This document shows positions 36,477 through 47,993 of a DNA stretch of 64,000 nucleotides, one piece after another (the stretch's first letter is position 1; the number at the start of each line of letters is the position of its first letter). The notes beneath the pieces were generated by a model, which worked only from the letters and a program-made list of their open reading frames with translations, searched no databases and was not told the DNA's origin. The position numbers and the translations under genes are program-made. Source of the DNA: Lentinus brumalis. Lineage: Eukaryota; Basidiomycota; Agaricomycetes; Polyporales; Polyporaceae. The DNA lies in NCBI GenBank assembly GCA_001792895.1, contig MARA01000050.1, forward strand, positions 186,001 to 250,000, in the 5' to 3' direction.

Positions 36477-37505
36477 TTACAGAACACGAAACCGGTATAT
36501 ACGCCTACTGTACTCCGCGTCTTCTTCAGCATTATCCAGACAACTTCCTCCGCACGGTCGCCTGTCCAGTCGCCAAATTACCGTCGTTTCGAACCGCTCA
36601 TCCGCCAGGGGATCCATGCGACAACGTAGGGCGCCCCCATCCGTGAACGAGCGTAGTTGAGTGTGACACACCCAGTTACTCGCCGCGCAGGTGACCCCGC
36701 GGTATTCCTCCCACACCCGAGCAGACATCCGCACATCTATCCCCTGCCGTCTGCATTCCAAGATTGCATCCGCCTCCGCCGATTCCGGCCTCCAGTCCGC
36801 TATCAAGGCCCGACGACGAAAGAGCAAGGTCGGATACGCCGTGCCGAAATGCGCAAGGTTCACATATGTGACCCCAGCGGATGTGGATGCGGATGCTGCT
36901 ATCGCGGCCAGGGCCTGCGAAGTACAGCTCCGATGGACTTTGATGGTTCCCTCCGAAGTGCGCAGAACCGTCGTATCGTGCAAACCGTGGTCGAACAGCC
37001 ACCTCTCGTCCTCGTCCTCGGGTGAGTCTGGGCTGGATTCGACCGTACAGTGCTGGACCTTCACGAGATGACGCATGATAGATTTGTATGCATTCTCGGG
37101 GACGTAGACGTCCAGGGAAGTGGGGACGAAGTGTAGGTCGCGCACCATGAAACGCACAGCGAGCGGCCCTGCGAGGAAGGCGTGGTGCTTGGTGAGGCCC
37201 ATCAGGAATACGTCTGCATGCGGGAGGAAGGGGGCGCAGAGTTTGTGGAGAGTGGCTCGAAGGACTTCGCACACGACGCGGAGGGAATGTCGGGAGCATA
37301 AGCGCAAGACGAGGAGGGTGCGGATATTGGTGGCGGCCCAGATGATCGTGTGCTCGTCGTAAGTGAGGCTCGCGAAAGTGCGCATATCGGGGAGTGCAGA
37401 GGGGCGCCGTAGCCCGAGTGCGACGCGGCGAGTGAAGAAAGGACAGGCTGTCCTGGTGGTGGTTGCGACACGTCTACAAGGCCGGAGGGAGTGACCTGTG
37501 CTCAC
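36477..37505 (-). CDS. F-box/nucleotidyltransferase-like basidiomycete family protein A
   Basis: A single-exon 342-residue frame. The N-terminal third looks like a degenerate F-box-type helical region (ASLTYDEHTIIWAATNIRTLL, then LFLMGLTKHHAF). The centre contains TSLDVYVPENAYKSIM, then GVTYVNLAHFGTAYPTLLFRRRALIADW, and the end has RRPCGGSC. The same order of elements appears in the neighbour at 37657-38837 (SGVEVFVPCDSYDTLF, AYPRLTGAHRALL, YTCGPGC). The two are probably tandem paralogs of an expanded Agaricomycete family without known function. Both lie in the foreign segment that interrupts array unit 3. Confidence 0.6.
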   Translation of the reverse strand: MSTGHSLRPCRRVATTTRTACPFFTRRVALGLRRPSALPDMRTFASLTYDEHTIIWAATNIRTLLVLRLCSRHSLRVVCEVLRATLHKLCAPFLPHADVFLMGLTKHHAFLAGPLAVRFMVRDLHFVPTSLDVYVPENAYKSIMRHLVKVQHCTVESSPDSPEDEDERWLFDHGLHDTTVLRTSEGTIKVHRSCTSQALAAIAASASTSAGVTYVNLAHFGTAYPTLLFRRRALIADWRPESAEADAILECRRQGIDVRMSARVWEEYRGVTCAASNWVCHTQLRSFTDGGALRCRMDPLADERFETTVIWRLDRRPCGGSCLDNAEEDAEYSRRIYRFRVL

Positions 37506-37656
37506 TAGATCTTCATCGGGTGCCCGGGCTGATCGTCACCATTCACCAATGAGTATTCGTACGCAAGACAAGGCTTCATCTGTGAGGATAACAAACTGTA
37601 TTGAGATACATGTCCTGCACGAATATGATGGCACATTACATTCCACAAGACTGAGC

Positions 37657-38837
37657 CTACAAACCATCCAAGAAGAACCTGGGGCATACTCGCGCCTCAC
37701 CACGCAACTCCTGCAAATCACCCTGACACCCCGGCCCGCACGTATAACCTCCTCGCCACCAAAACACCGTGTCCAACTTCTCGAGGGCGGCATGCTCGGA
37801 CGCGCTTCTTTCGCGCAGGGCTGTTACCGGACCTGACGCACAGAAGTGGTCTCCGAAGTATCGCCATGCTGTAGCGCAACCCATCGACGCGGGTCCCTTG
37901 CACGGCTGATTGCCGGCCCAAGGTAGCCAGTCCTCGGACAGCTGCCATCCGGCCGCCTCCCAGCTAGCCGCGACCTCCTGCAGTTCCCCCGGAACCTGCC
38001 CATCGTCGTCCATGTCCACGCCGTTCAGGAGAGCACGATGAGCTCCCGTCAAACGCGGGTACGCGGCACAGAAGTCGGCGGGCCCGACGTAGTTGTGGAG
38101 GGCAGAGAGCCAGTCATCGACGATAGGGAGTATGGCGGATCGGCTCGCGCTGCGAATGATCGACAAGCAGAACTTCTTCTTCACCAACACCCTCTCCGAC
38201 TTGACGGCCATCGAGGCGGGCCACCGGTAGGCCACCATCGGGACGTCATGCGACACGTCCGTCTCCGAGCTGTCCTCCAACAGCCCGACAGACGTGGGGG
38301 CCGGATCAGCAGTGGTTCCGAGGCGACTAGGTGTGATGTCCGTGAAGTGCTCCTGATCGATGAAGTAGTTGAAAAGCGTGTCGTATGAGTCGCATGGGAC
38401 GAATACTTCAACGCCGGAGGGACACGGATGGGAGGGGTACAGGATGTGAATGGCTGCCAGCCCCCGATGACGGCACCGGCTTCGATCAGGTGTTGCGCGA
38501 GGACATCATACTCGGCTACGTGCGGAGCCATTAATGCGTACACCCGCCGGTGAAGTGTAGCCGAGACATAGTGATCCCATGTTGAGTTCGTTCGACGCGA
38601 TAGAGCCAGGTCGACCACATCGAAATGCTGCAGGATGATAGGAGCGAGTTCTGCAGGGAGCCTCGGAATGAGCGTGCGGGAGGGAAGTGGGACGCGATTC
38701 ATGACTGTATGGCGATGGACGGACCGGGGCAATGATCGCCTGTGGGCCATGTATGTATAATGAGCCAGATAAACCCAAACAAGCATACACACGGTCGTCA
38801 GAAATACCCTTCTCACCCGATGAGCGCCCAGCTTCAT
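37657..38837 (-). CDS. F-box/nucleotidyltransferase-like family protein B (one-base frame break)
   Basis: The product, about 393 residues, starts with a hydrophobic stretch (VFLTTVCMLVWVYLAHY) that could be a membrane anchor, unless translation begins at the later Met of MNRVPLP. Then come an F-box-like IPRLPAELAPIILQHFDVVDL, and SGVEVFVPCDSYDTLFNYF. The C-terminal part contains AYPRLTGAHRALL and YTCGPGC. The frame changes at a run of five C (38461-38465, plus strand). Adding one base makes the whole stretch open (1182 bases). Paralogous to the gene at 36477-37505. Function unknown. Confidence 0.55.
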
Positions 38838-39012
38838 GGCGATGACGGTACCAGTTAAGTCCTAAACTGGGTCATCCGGCCCCCGTTGGATCTGACTGCC
38901 CGACGCCGGTGAACCTGCCACAGTAAGGGATGCATACCGGGGAAGCCAGCAAGGAATTCACATCTATCACCTAGCGACGATACAAGGGGACCGCACAAAG
39001 GATACAAATTTA

Positions 39013-39815
39013 CTACAGTTCCATAGGAGCCTGCGCCACCAGGTATATGGTGGCGAGCTCAAACTCAATGCCCGCAGGCAGATTGCGCAGAGTCGCCTCG
39101 ACCAGGACTACATCACCAACCATCAGACAGGTGAACGGCATACGGCGCGCAGTCGGGCCAAGTCGGATGCCGTTGGTGGCGAAGAAGATATCAGCGAAGC
39201 TCTGCGCTGTGTTAGTTTGGCCCAGCAACAGTCAGAGGACGAACTCACCGCACAGCGCTGATTGAAACGTTTGTAGGCCTCCAAATACGGCGGCACGTCG
39301 CCTACGCCCCAGAGCTATCAGCGACAACCAAGAAGCACCACAGAATCTGGAGCCTACGGTTGGGGTCACAGAACGCGTGGATCTTTGCCAGAGCAGCCTG
39401 ATCGACGGGGCGCGCAAGTTCGATGGCGAAGGAGAACTCGGGATAGTGCTGAATGTCGGCATGAAAGCCCGACGACACCACCGTCCCCACAGATCGTATT
39501 CTGGCGGGATGTCCGTTGTACCCGAGGGCGAAGTCGGGCAGCCACTCGCATTCGTCCAATGGCACTCGCGACAGCGCAAAGATGCCCTCCTGAGTGTCGC
39601 GTTGCTTGACATAGCGACGGATACTCCTGGGACATCGGGAGAGGGAGGGGCCAAGACGGTCGGGACCATGCAATGGAGGCGTACAAGGATGCTCACCGAA
39701 TTGCTCGCTCGTCAACCCATACGTCCAACAGGATCTCCTCGTCATCGGCGGGAGCCACGGGGACGTCGGCATCGATAAGGATGACAGAACCCTCGTCGTC
39801 AGAGATGTCGCTCAT
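39013..39815 (-). CDS. Unknown protein with acidic N-terminus (one-base frame break)
   Basis: Three exons, 39815-39697, 39626-39249 and 39201-39013, with introns of 70 and 47 bp. The sum reaches a multiple of three (687) only if one base is restored at the run of four C at 39307-39310, giving about 228 residues. The start is acidic (MSDISDDEGSVILIDADV). The middle has ERAIRSIRRYVKQRDTQEG, and the end has MPFTCLMVGDVVLVEATLRN, a beta-rich stretch that could be an OB-like fold. I recognise no family. It lies between the F-box-like genes and the hAT element and may belong to the same translocated segment. Confidence 0.5.
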
Positions 39816-40240
39816 AATGGGGGTGTGGATGTGGCAGAAGACAGAGACGATGCGAGACGAACGCGCATAAGATCATATATATATACAAATCGCTGCGCTA
39901 CCTCGGAAGGGTCATTATCCGCAATAACAGAGGTGCTGAAGAGTGTGCTTACCATCTTTCGGTGACTACGTATGGCCAGGATCGCGACCGACGACATGTG
40001 GCCACTGGGACCCGATGTTCGTTTGCAGGAGTCTGTGAGCCGTGGACATCGCAGTAAATGATGATTGAAGGAATGAGACCGCAGGCCCAAGTGACAGCGG
40101 GACTTCGGAGGGCGGCCACTACTGGTTGCGGTGGTAGTGGATAGACTGGATAGACGCCGTGAAGATGTGCCGATCTCAGGGACGGCTGAACCACCCGGGA
40201 CCTGCCGCTGACGACCCACCGCCCTGTGCGAGATCATCCG

Positions 40241-40248
40241 GTTGTCGT
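40241..40248. repeat. Left 8-bp target-site duplication of hAT
   Basis: gttgtcgt, repeated at 45397-45404 just outside the opposite TAGTG end. Confidence 0.8.
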
Positions 40249-40631
40249 TAGTGTTCTGCAAGGGTATGGCCAACCCGCAGGGGTGTCCGGGTACGGGTGC
40301 ATCGGGTACGGGTGCGGGTTGACAGGCTAGCACCCTCTGCTGCGGGAGACCCGAACCCACGGGTAATTGCGACCCGCCTTATCTAATCAACTACTCACCG
40401 CTGGGCGGCAGTTGGGCCATTCATATTGGCCACACAGGCGGCCAAAGCAGCCCAAAATATAAACTCCGAAACCAAATATGTATAGTACATCACGCAGCTA
40501 TACAGTTTTGAACTCAGCCACATTTGGGCTTGCACATATTGCGACACTTCACGGATCACGCAAAGTGCGCTATTCAAACTTCTACACCTGCGGCGCTCAC
40601 CTGGTCCTCTCAAACTTACTTGCCCGCCGAC

Positions 40632-43600
40632 ATGGGACGCTCGAACAATACTCAACGCAAGCGCGCGGCATCCACGGAAGCCAGTGCAAAAGCTACCAAA
40701 AAGTCTCGCGCGGACAAAGTCACGAACACCGAGAAGACTGCGGGCCGCTCGGGTGAGTCTCCAACATCAACTCAGGAACAGGCTGCGACTTCGGAGGCAC
40801 GTCGTGGGCGCAAGACCACGTGCCGCACCGAGGAGGAGGAGATTGAGGAGACGGCAGCAATGAAGGCCGCCGGCATCATCGTGATTGACGAGACGACCAG
40901 CTCGGAGTCTGATGGGGAAACCGGATCCAAGCGCCGCAGCCGGGAGGTGTCACCGGAGGAGGATTCTGAGGCGGAGCTCAGTAAGTCGATGCAATCTGAT
41001 GTACCTGACGCATGGCTGACCTTGATACGTGCAGACCGCCTGTCGGAGAACTGGACCTCCCCCATTTACGCGTTCTATCTCCCTTTGCCGAGCATCGAGT
41101 ACGTCGACGGCAGACGCTGCCACTCCTTTCACTGCGCAGCAAAGGGGTGTAGGCAGCGCATCCGGCGGTACCTAGACAAGGGTGACGTGAGTTCCACAAG
41201 TAACATGCGCCGGCATGCGAAGGCTTGTTGGGGTGAGGCCGCAGTCATACAGGCTGATGAGATGGGCGACGTGACGCGCGCGCGCTTGAGCCTTGCCGGG
41301 GATGGCCTGCGTGATGGCGATATCACACTCGCATTTGCCCGAGAGAAGGGAAAGGTGACATATCGACACCGCGCGCACACGAGGGCCGAGACCAGGTGTG
41401 CTTTCTACATCCAGCTACTATGAGGGATTAGTAAGTTGATGTGATGTCTTGCACAGGACCGAAATCGTTACCTGGTGCGCGCAGTATGGACGGCCATTTG
41501 AGATCGTCAAGGATCAAGGATTCCTCAACCTAATGAAGACTGGTCGGCCCGGTTACTGGGTCCCCTCCCCCTCGACAGTCGCGCGCGACACGAAGTCGCT
41601 CTTTGCTCACGCACGCAACGGTATTGGTCAAATTCTACAGGTCAGTCGACACAATGTTTCCTTCGCGAACTCATTTTGACATTAGCATGTACTACAGGAA
41701 TATGAGGGTGAACTCAGCTTTGCCACCGACGCGTGGACGGCGCCTAACCATCGCGCCTACATCGCCATCACCGTGCACTTCGTGTACAAGGAGTCGCCGA
41801 TCAGCTTGCTTCTCGATCTTGTCGAGGTCCCGAAGGTACGTACCTCGCTTCTTGCTCCTGCAACAATCCCATGTCCCTGACCGCATATCCACCAACCCTC
41901 AGTCCCATTCCGCCGTGAACCTCGCGCGCACGTTCATGAAGGTGCTCCGTGACTTCGGCATTGAAGATAAGGTCAGTATCACTGTCGAAAAGACATATTT
42001 GATAGTACACTGACCATCACTTTCATAACAGATCCTCGGTGTCGCATGCGACAATGCTACCGTGAACGACGCGATGATCGAGCTGCTCGGCAAGCAGCTC
42101 GATGACTTCAAGGGGCCAGCCAGCCGTTCGCGGTGCTTTGGACACGTCGTCCAGCTAATTGCGAAGACGCTGTTGAAGCAGTTCGAGGTCCCGAAGAGGA
42201 AGAAGAGCCGGAAGGGCAAGGTCGCCGAAGCCGAAGCCGAAGATGACGAGGAAGATGAGGAGCTGTATGCACTGTTGGAGGAGGACGGCGACGGCGACGG
42301 TGACGCGGACAATGAGGACGACGATGACGACGCAGGCGGGGCGTCTGATGGCGTGGAGGACGATGGTGATGAGGATGGGTGGGTGGATGAACTTGCAGCT
42401 ATGAGCGACGAAGATCGTGAGCTCTTCCAGCGCAAAGTCCGCCCAGTCCGCAAGGTTCTTACCAAGGTCGGTTCTCATATGTCGCTCTCGCGCATCTTCT
42501 ATGCTCACGCTGGACTCGGGGCAGATGCGGCAACTCGCCATCAAGATTAACAACTCATCGACAATTCTGCGGCCCGCGTGGTTTGAGCTGCTGAAGGAGC
42601 TCGAGCTTCCAGAGCGCATCCTGCCGCGGGACGTCCAGACGCGGTGGGGATCCACCTTCGAGATGGCGCAGACAACGGTCGAGTATCGTGAGGCGGTTGA
42701 CAGGATTTGCTCCGATCGTCAGCTGGGCTTGCGGCAGTACGAGCTCAGCAACCGTGAGTGGACGATCGCCGAGCAGCTCGTGGATGTTCTCAAGGTTTGA
42801 ACTTTATTCTTTCAACTGGTATCATAAGGTTTTACTCACGATCATCCTTCTCTCCCGCGCACGGACACCCTTGTTCCTCTGCTGCCACGTCTGCTGCCAC
42901 GTCGCCCGCTGTTTCCCCTCTGTCCCGTTTCCCCTCTGTCCCCTCCTGCTTTCTCTCCGCCTCGTTTCCGCCCTTCATTTCGTGCTGTGGCGCCACCCGA
43001 TCTGGACGATAGATCTTCCAGGATGCCACCAAGTTCTTCTCGCAAGGTGTCCCAACAATCGCGAACGTCATCCCTGCGATGGACTTGATCGACGAGGAGC
43101 TCGGCACGAAGACTCGCGACACCTCGAAGTACGACTTCGCCATCCGGACTGCACTCGGCCTGGCAAAGAAGACATTGAACAAGTACTACGAGCAGACGGA
43201 CGACTCGGAGATATATCGTATCGCAATGGGTAAGCCCTCCTATATTGTAGCCACCGATACTGACTAAGTCCTTCCACCATCCCCCGCGCGGTCTCCCAGT
43301 CCTGCACCCGAGCTACAAGCTCGAGTATTTTGACCAGCAGCGGTGGCAGCGCGAGTGGATCCTCACCGCGCGTGAGCTCGTACGTGACGAGTTCGACCTC
43401 CACTACGCCCACCTACCTGTGCCGAGCGAGTCGTCCACGACATCGTCCTCGACGTCCAGTAGTGGGACCGACTCTCAGCAGCCTAGTGTGTCTGCGGTAC
43501 GGTCTCTCTCCCAATCATTCCCCCTTCATGCCGCTGATTCCCTTCCAATGTTGCAGCGCGACAACATGTTCGAGAAGCTACTGTTCCGGGGCCGTCATGC

Positions 43601-44060
43601 TGGTTCTCGCAAGGACATGCGTGACGAGCTCGATCGCTACCTCGCGACTGAGACCGAGCCCGTCAGCAACGCAGTCCAGTGGTGGCAGGACCGACGCAAA
43701 GCGTACCCCCGTCTCTCGCGCATGGCAATTGACTATCTCATGGTGCCAGGTAAGCACACGGTATTCTATTCTGCTCATCATCGTGTTCTGATGTCTCTTG
43801 TAGCCACCGCAATCGATGTCGAGCGGGTCTTCAGCCGCGGACGCTTCCTCCTACCATACACCCGTAATCGCGTCAAGGGCCAGACCATGCGCGCACTCAT
43901 GTGCCTTGGCGCATGGTCCCGTGCTGACCTCATCACCGCCGACTACCTCAAGGCTTCCACCTCGCAGCCAGAGGTCGAGAACGACGACTCGGACTACGAG
44001 ATGGAGCCCGGCTGGGATGCTGTTAGGATCCGCAAGGGCAAGACCCGTGCCAAGAACTAG
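40632..44060 (+). CDS. hAT-family transposase
   Basis: Eleven exons: 40632-40980, 41035-41395, 41457-41640, 41698-41835, 41903-41971, 42032-42466, 42525-42794, 43022-43229, 43300-43496, 43557-43749 and 43804-44060. Every splice phase agrees and the total of 2661 bases gives 886 residues. Residues 1-116 are basic/acidic and probably nuclear. Residues 117-200 hold a BED-like zinc finger (FHCAAKGC...MRRHAKAC). The RNase-H-like catalytic fold follows: FATDAWTAPNHRAYIAITVHF near 306, GVACDNATVND near 370, and SRCFGHVVQLIAK with the conserved C-x2-H. An acidic insertion lies near 420-490. The hAT dimerisation domain (YPRLSRMAIDYL, TAIDVERVFSRGR) is near 785-850. The enzyme should cut and paste the element at 40249-45396. 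Intact, with no stop or frameshift. Confidence 0.93.
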
Positions 44061-44342
44061 CCCGACGTCTTCCGAGCGCGCAGCCGCCGCTGACCATATA
44101 TGTACTCCATAGCGCTCTCCCTCCTACTGTAGTTCCTTTATCCTCGCTGCGTAAATGATCATTGCCCGCGCGCCCCATGTTCCGTCTTGAGCCTCGAATC
44201 ATGTCGCCCCAATATCGTACTGCATGCCTCGTGTATTGCTCCTACTACAGCCCGATTACTTAGTATATGTTGTTTATCCCCTGGTTCCTGAGATACAAGT
44301 CACGATAAGCTGAAAATTTGTTCACAGATCCGATGTCTACGC

Positions 44343-44354
44343 CATATATAAGGG
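44343..44354 (+). promoter_or_regulatory. TATA box of the second hAT gene
   Basis: catatataagg lies about 65 bases before the ATG at 44415 and after the transposase stop at 44060, giving the small downstream gene its own promoter-like element. Confidence 0.5.
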
Positions 44355-44414
44355 AGCGGTATGTCGAGGCGATGTTCACCCCGCCCTCACGCTGCGATTC
44401 ACGCTTCCTCGAGC

Positions 44415-45159
44415 ATGTCGGCCCCTCATCAAGTGCATGCAATCTCAGTGACGTCGATCCCAGCTCAGACTCAAGCCACGATCCTGCGTCTCTCCGTCGA
44501 TGGCTGGACTGGCTCAGCTTCGGACGCGCGCAACTCCGAGTCGTCACCCATCACCTCGCTCGTCACTGTCCAGCTCGAGCTCCTCCATGAAGACGGCTCG
44601 CCTGCGGTTCGTTCTTCATCCCTCTGACACATTCGAGCTCAAACTGATCCTCCAGGTCCTCTAGCCTACGCTCCAGCCTGGCGCGAGATATGCAACATCA
44701 CGTCGTCTCTTAGCTGGTGCGCGGTTCCCTCCCGGTGACATCCTCTTTCCGGAAAATGGGCCGGGTGAGGCTGAACGTGCCATGTTCGCATTTGCGAAGG
44801 CTGCCCTGGCGCTTGGGCACCCCAGTGTTCTGCAAGACGAAGACGTACGTCGAACACGATGGCCGCAGATGTTGCGCGCCCTTGAGGAGTCCGCATCCGC
44901 TGCCGGATTCAAGGGCTATCGCATCGAAGTCGCGATGAGCGCGCCGCCACGGGCAGTTAAGGTATGCTTGCATATTTGATGAGGCGACTCAAGCTCATGC
45001 TTATCATAGGACTTCTTTGTACCACTTGCGACACTGCACAAGCTGGGCGACTCGGAAGCATCCGTCTCTGCGTCACCGACTCGGAGGTTTTCCCCTTTGG
45101 CTGAGGACGAGTCTGAGTCCGACACTGATAGCATGCCCGAGCTGGTAGACATAGCATAG
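44415..45159 (+). CDS. Second gene within the hAT element, unknown 212-residue protein
   Basis: Exons 44415-44606, 44665-44961 and 45010-45159 (introns 58 and 48 bp, both GT..AG, all phases zero) give a clean 212-residue protein ending MPELVDIA. The N-terminal half has SVDGWTGSASDARN and SPITSLVTVQLELLHEDG. The centre has ARFPPGDILFPENGPGEAERAM and a helix-rich stretch around FAFAKAALALG. The C-terminus is acidic and serine-rich (EDESESDTDSM). The gene lies between the transposase and the right end, inside the 8-bp duplications, and has its own TATA box. I do not recognise the family. It could be an accessory transposition protein, as some fungal and plant elements carry, or a captured host gene. 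Intactness and position are seen; the role is inference. Confidence 0.65.
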
Positions 45160-45396
45160 AATTACTTATGTAACATGTTGTAGTGCTCTAAAGTGACGAC
45201 ACAAGGCTGTACTGCGACGAGGTCTATGTGCATCGATCCTGGGGTAACCCGTCAAGGGTCTGTACCCCCGACACCCCGGCACCCAGCGCCAACACCCGTA
45301 CCCAGTGCAACCCGTGGGTAGAAGGGTGTGGGTTCTGACGGGTATGGGTACGGGTCAAGACATTGAGAGCCATGGGTAGACCCGTGGTGATCACTA

Positions 45397-45404
45397 GTTG
45401 TCGT
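45397..45404. repeat. Right 8-bp target-site duplication of hAT
   Basis: gttgtcgt, the copy of 40241-40248. Confidence 0.8.
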
Positions 45405-45554
45405 CGACCGGCCCCGGGTGAACACTTACTGGACGAAGTTGAGCGTTGTGAAAGACACTCCGTGGAACGAGTATAAATGTGGCCATATGGATCACAAGCA
45501 ATTTATATGTACCCCCGCCGACGACAGCTATAACGTACAATACGGTCCGGGCAT

Positions 45555-47885
45555 TCAAGTCCTGCCCACAAGGTCCCGCGGCAAGCGAAGTTCTTCGAGG
45601 GGGACGAGGCGAGGGCGAGCACCCCGTTTCTCGAGCACAGCGACACGCTGCTCGTTGTGGACGAGAATCATCTCGTCCAGAAAGAAGTTGTAATGAATCT
45701 CTGACATCTCGCGCACAACGGGCATGAACTTCCCGAACCAGACGTTGCCCTGTTCCGCCGCCGACGAGTTGAACAGCCACCCAAGAATCGCAGAGTGAAG
45801 CTCTGCGAAGTTCGCGGGTTGCAGTTCATGACGCAGAAGCCGTCGCTCTCCTTGTGCTTGCGGAGGGCGTGGAAGACATCAACGGGGAAACCACAGTCGT
45901 CTAGTCGGTGCTCGTCGTTGTGGAGGATGTGCTTGAGGAGATTGCAGTTGTTGTCGAAGAAGATGTACGACGGCAGCGCCCGCGGGAGATGGTCTGGGAA
46001 CGTCCCCAAGATGAACGTCTGCAAAGTGGCTCGACATGAGAGACGGCGTGCGGGCACAAACGTGAACGTTACCAGGGCGTTATGCATTCCTTCCGACTCA
46101 TAGAATGTGGCGCGTGCGATGATAATGCCGCACGGGCGGAACATCAGCTGTTCGTTATGAGTCCAACGCCGACCCAGGCAACCCTTCACCGCCATCGAGG
46201 GGCCGGCCCCTTTGGCCTTCCCTTGCCCCTTCGTGCTGGCCTTCCCATCCGCCCCGTTGATTCCGCGCCCGGCGGCGGCGGCGACCCGAGAGGGTACCAC
46301 CTCGTCGTCGAGAGCGTCTTGCACGTCCGAGTCCAGCACACCGTCCGCTGCATCTCGCGCCGTGGTATCAGATAGCCCACGCAGGGTGGACGCAGCGAGT
46401 CGATTGTCGATGCGCTTCTGCAGCCGAACGAATGCCTTGCCCTCCTCACGCTTGGTCTCCTCGTATTGACGATGCTCCGGCGTGCGGCAAGTCCGCATGT
46501 GGTCTTCGCAAGGCAACGAGCAACCCGTGACGGCGCATTCCTGATCATAACGCGCGTGCTCCGCACAGAAACGATCGCGGGGAGAGCGTAGACGGTTCGT
46601 ACACAACGCCCTGTTGCACCGAGGATGGCCCACGGTAACACCGTCCATCACACACGCGGAAAGACGTTCTACAGGACACGGTCAGCTACACAGGCACAAC
46701 GAGCGCGTATTTTGAGACGTACCCCAGCTAGCCCCAGGCTTCGCCGTGTCAGGGGGGTACAACTTCTCGCACTCGTCGCACGCGTGAGCCCACTGCGGTT
46801 GCCCAACGCCAGCCATGCGCAGGTTGCGAGCCTCGAGAGCCCCCAGAAGCCGGTCACCGTGAAGGCCCCAATGGGGTAAGAGAAGGACCTCGGATCGTCT
46901 CCCGCAATCCAGCAACAGCGCATGAAGATAGAAGGCATGCCAGACCGTTTCAGCGCTGAGCGGGCGTGCCTCGAGGATATCCGACAGGCCCATGTTGTAG
47001 ATGCGGGCGACAATGTCCCCGGACGCGCTGTAAGAATTGAGCCCCAGACTCGGAGAATATAAAGGATGTCGGAACGCACTGAGACACGGCCATTTGATTA
47101 CGAAACAGGTCAATGAGGCTACTTTCCACAAACGAGTACTCGCTGGCCTCTAGATACTGTGGGAGTCCACCGTAGTAGTGACGAACAGCATCCGGACCGC
47201 TGGCGTTCTTTACGAAGTAGTCTGCCCGATACGTGGTGTGGCAGGCTGATAGCACGCTGGTCAGTTTCCAGGGTCCATGCTGATTGACGTGATCGCACCT
47301 TTGCAATATAGAGAGAAGACCTGCACGGGCAAAGTGCCGCGCTGGCGGGTGTAAAGTGTCGCCAAGTAGTGTTTCTTCTGACCACCGAGAGGTTTACCAC
47401 GTTCGCGGCAGTCTTCGGTGATGCAAGCACGCACAGGGGGGTGATGACCTCGGCGCCTGAAGATGATCGTCAACGGAAGCCTGAACGAGGCAACCAGCAT
47501 GAGACGAACCTAACTTGTATTGCGGCGCTGTGGAAGAGAGACCATGGTCTACAGTGGCTGGAGGGGTAGCGAACTGTGGCTCAGCCAGCAGCATCGGCCC
47601 TACAGCGGCCCAAAGGTCGTATACGTGCTTTGGAGGGAGACCGACCTGGCGCACCAGCAGGTCTCGGACATGGGGAGGGAGGGGCGGCACTGCGGCTGAG
47701 CTAGTTCGTGGGGAAGAGAGCTCAATTATCGGGATATAACGCGTCATGACCTCCACAAAGGCGGTAAGCTGCGTTGTACTGAGGTCGTTCATGAGGTCCG
47801 GATATGCGTTCAGGCGCATGGCGAGCTGAAAGACGGATGGCATTGTGAGGTGGACGGCGAAGGAGGACGAGAATTGAATGATCAT
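45555..47885 (-). CDS. CxC5/CxC6 cysteine-cluster protein associated with KDZ transposases
   Basis: Exons 47885-47515, 47456-47299, 47245-47086, 47027-46723, 46668-46073 and 46018-45555 join in phase, with introns of 48-60 bp. The CxC5-like part has ACITEDCRERGKP, YLATLYTRQRGTLPVQVFSL, CKACHTTYRADYFVKN and IVARIYNMGLSDILE, then HACDECEKLYPP. The CxC6-like part has CNRALCTNRLRS, FCAEHARYDQECAVTGC, CGIIIARATFYESEG, YIFFDNNCNLLKHI, and VDVFHALRKHKESDGFC. These cysteine clusters are those found with Kyakuja-Dileera-Zisupton DNA transposases in mushrooms, and this resembles the standalone CxC5-CxC6 type. One base seems lost near 45813-45819, after VMNCNP. Restoring it continues coding through MPVVREMSEIHYNFFLDEM to the stop at 45555. 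The exact exon 3-4 splice is the least certain. Confidence 0.78.
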
Positions 47886-47993
47886 GAAAATCTCAGCACA
47901 ACACGCAGCAAGTTTATATAGTGATTCATATCACTGGGGTGCCAAATACAATCGTGAGTAACGATGCTCTGAGCATGCTCAGTCATCGCACCA

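Larger units (their letters stand above)
40249..45396 (+). mobile_element. hAT transposon, 5148 bp, with two genes
   Basis: gttgtcgt flanks the element at 40241-40248 and 45397-45404, an 8-bp duplication as hAT elements make. The left end begins tagtgttctgcaagggt and the inverted right end begins tagtgatcaccacgggt. The first eight bases match except one, and TAGTG fits the hAT terminal pattern YARNG. Both ends hold subterminal clusters of gggtacgggt-like words (40262-40320 and 45241-45360), likely transposase-binding sites. Inside are an 11-exon transposase gene (40632-44060) and a second three-exon gene (44415-45159). All reading frames are intact, so the element may be active. Confidence 0.85.
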
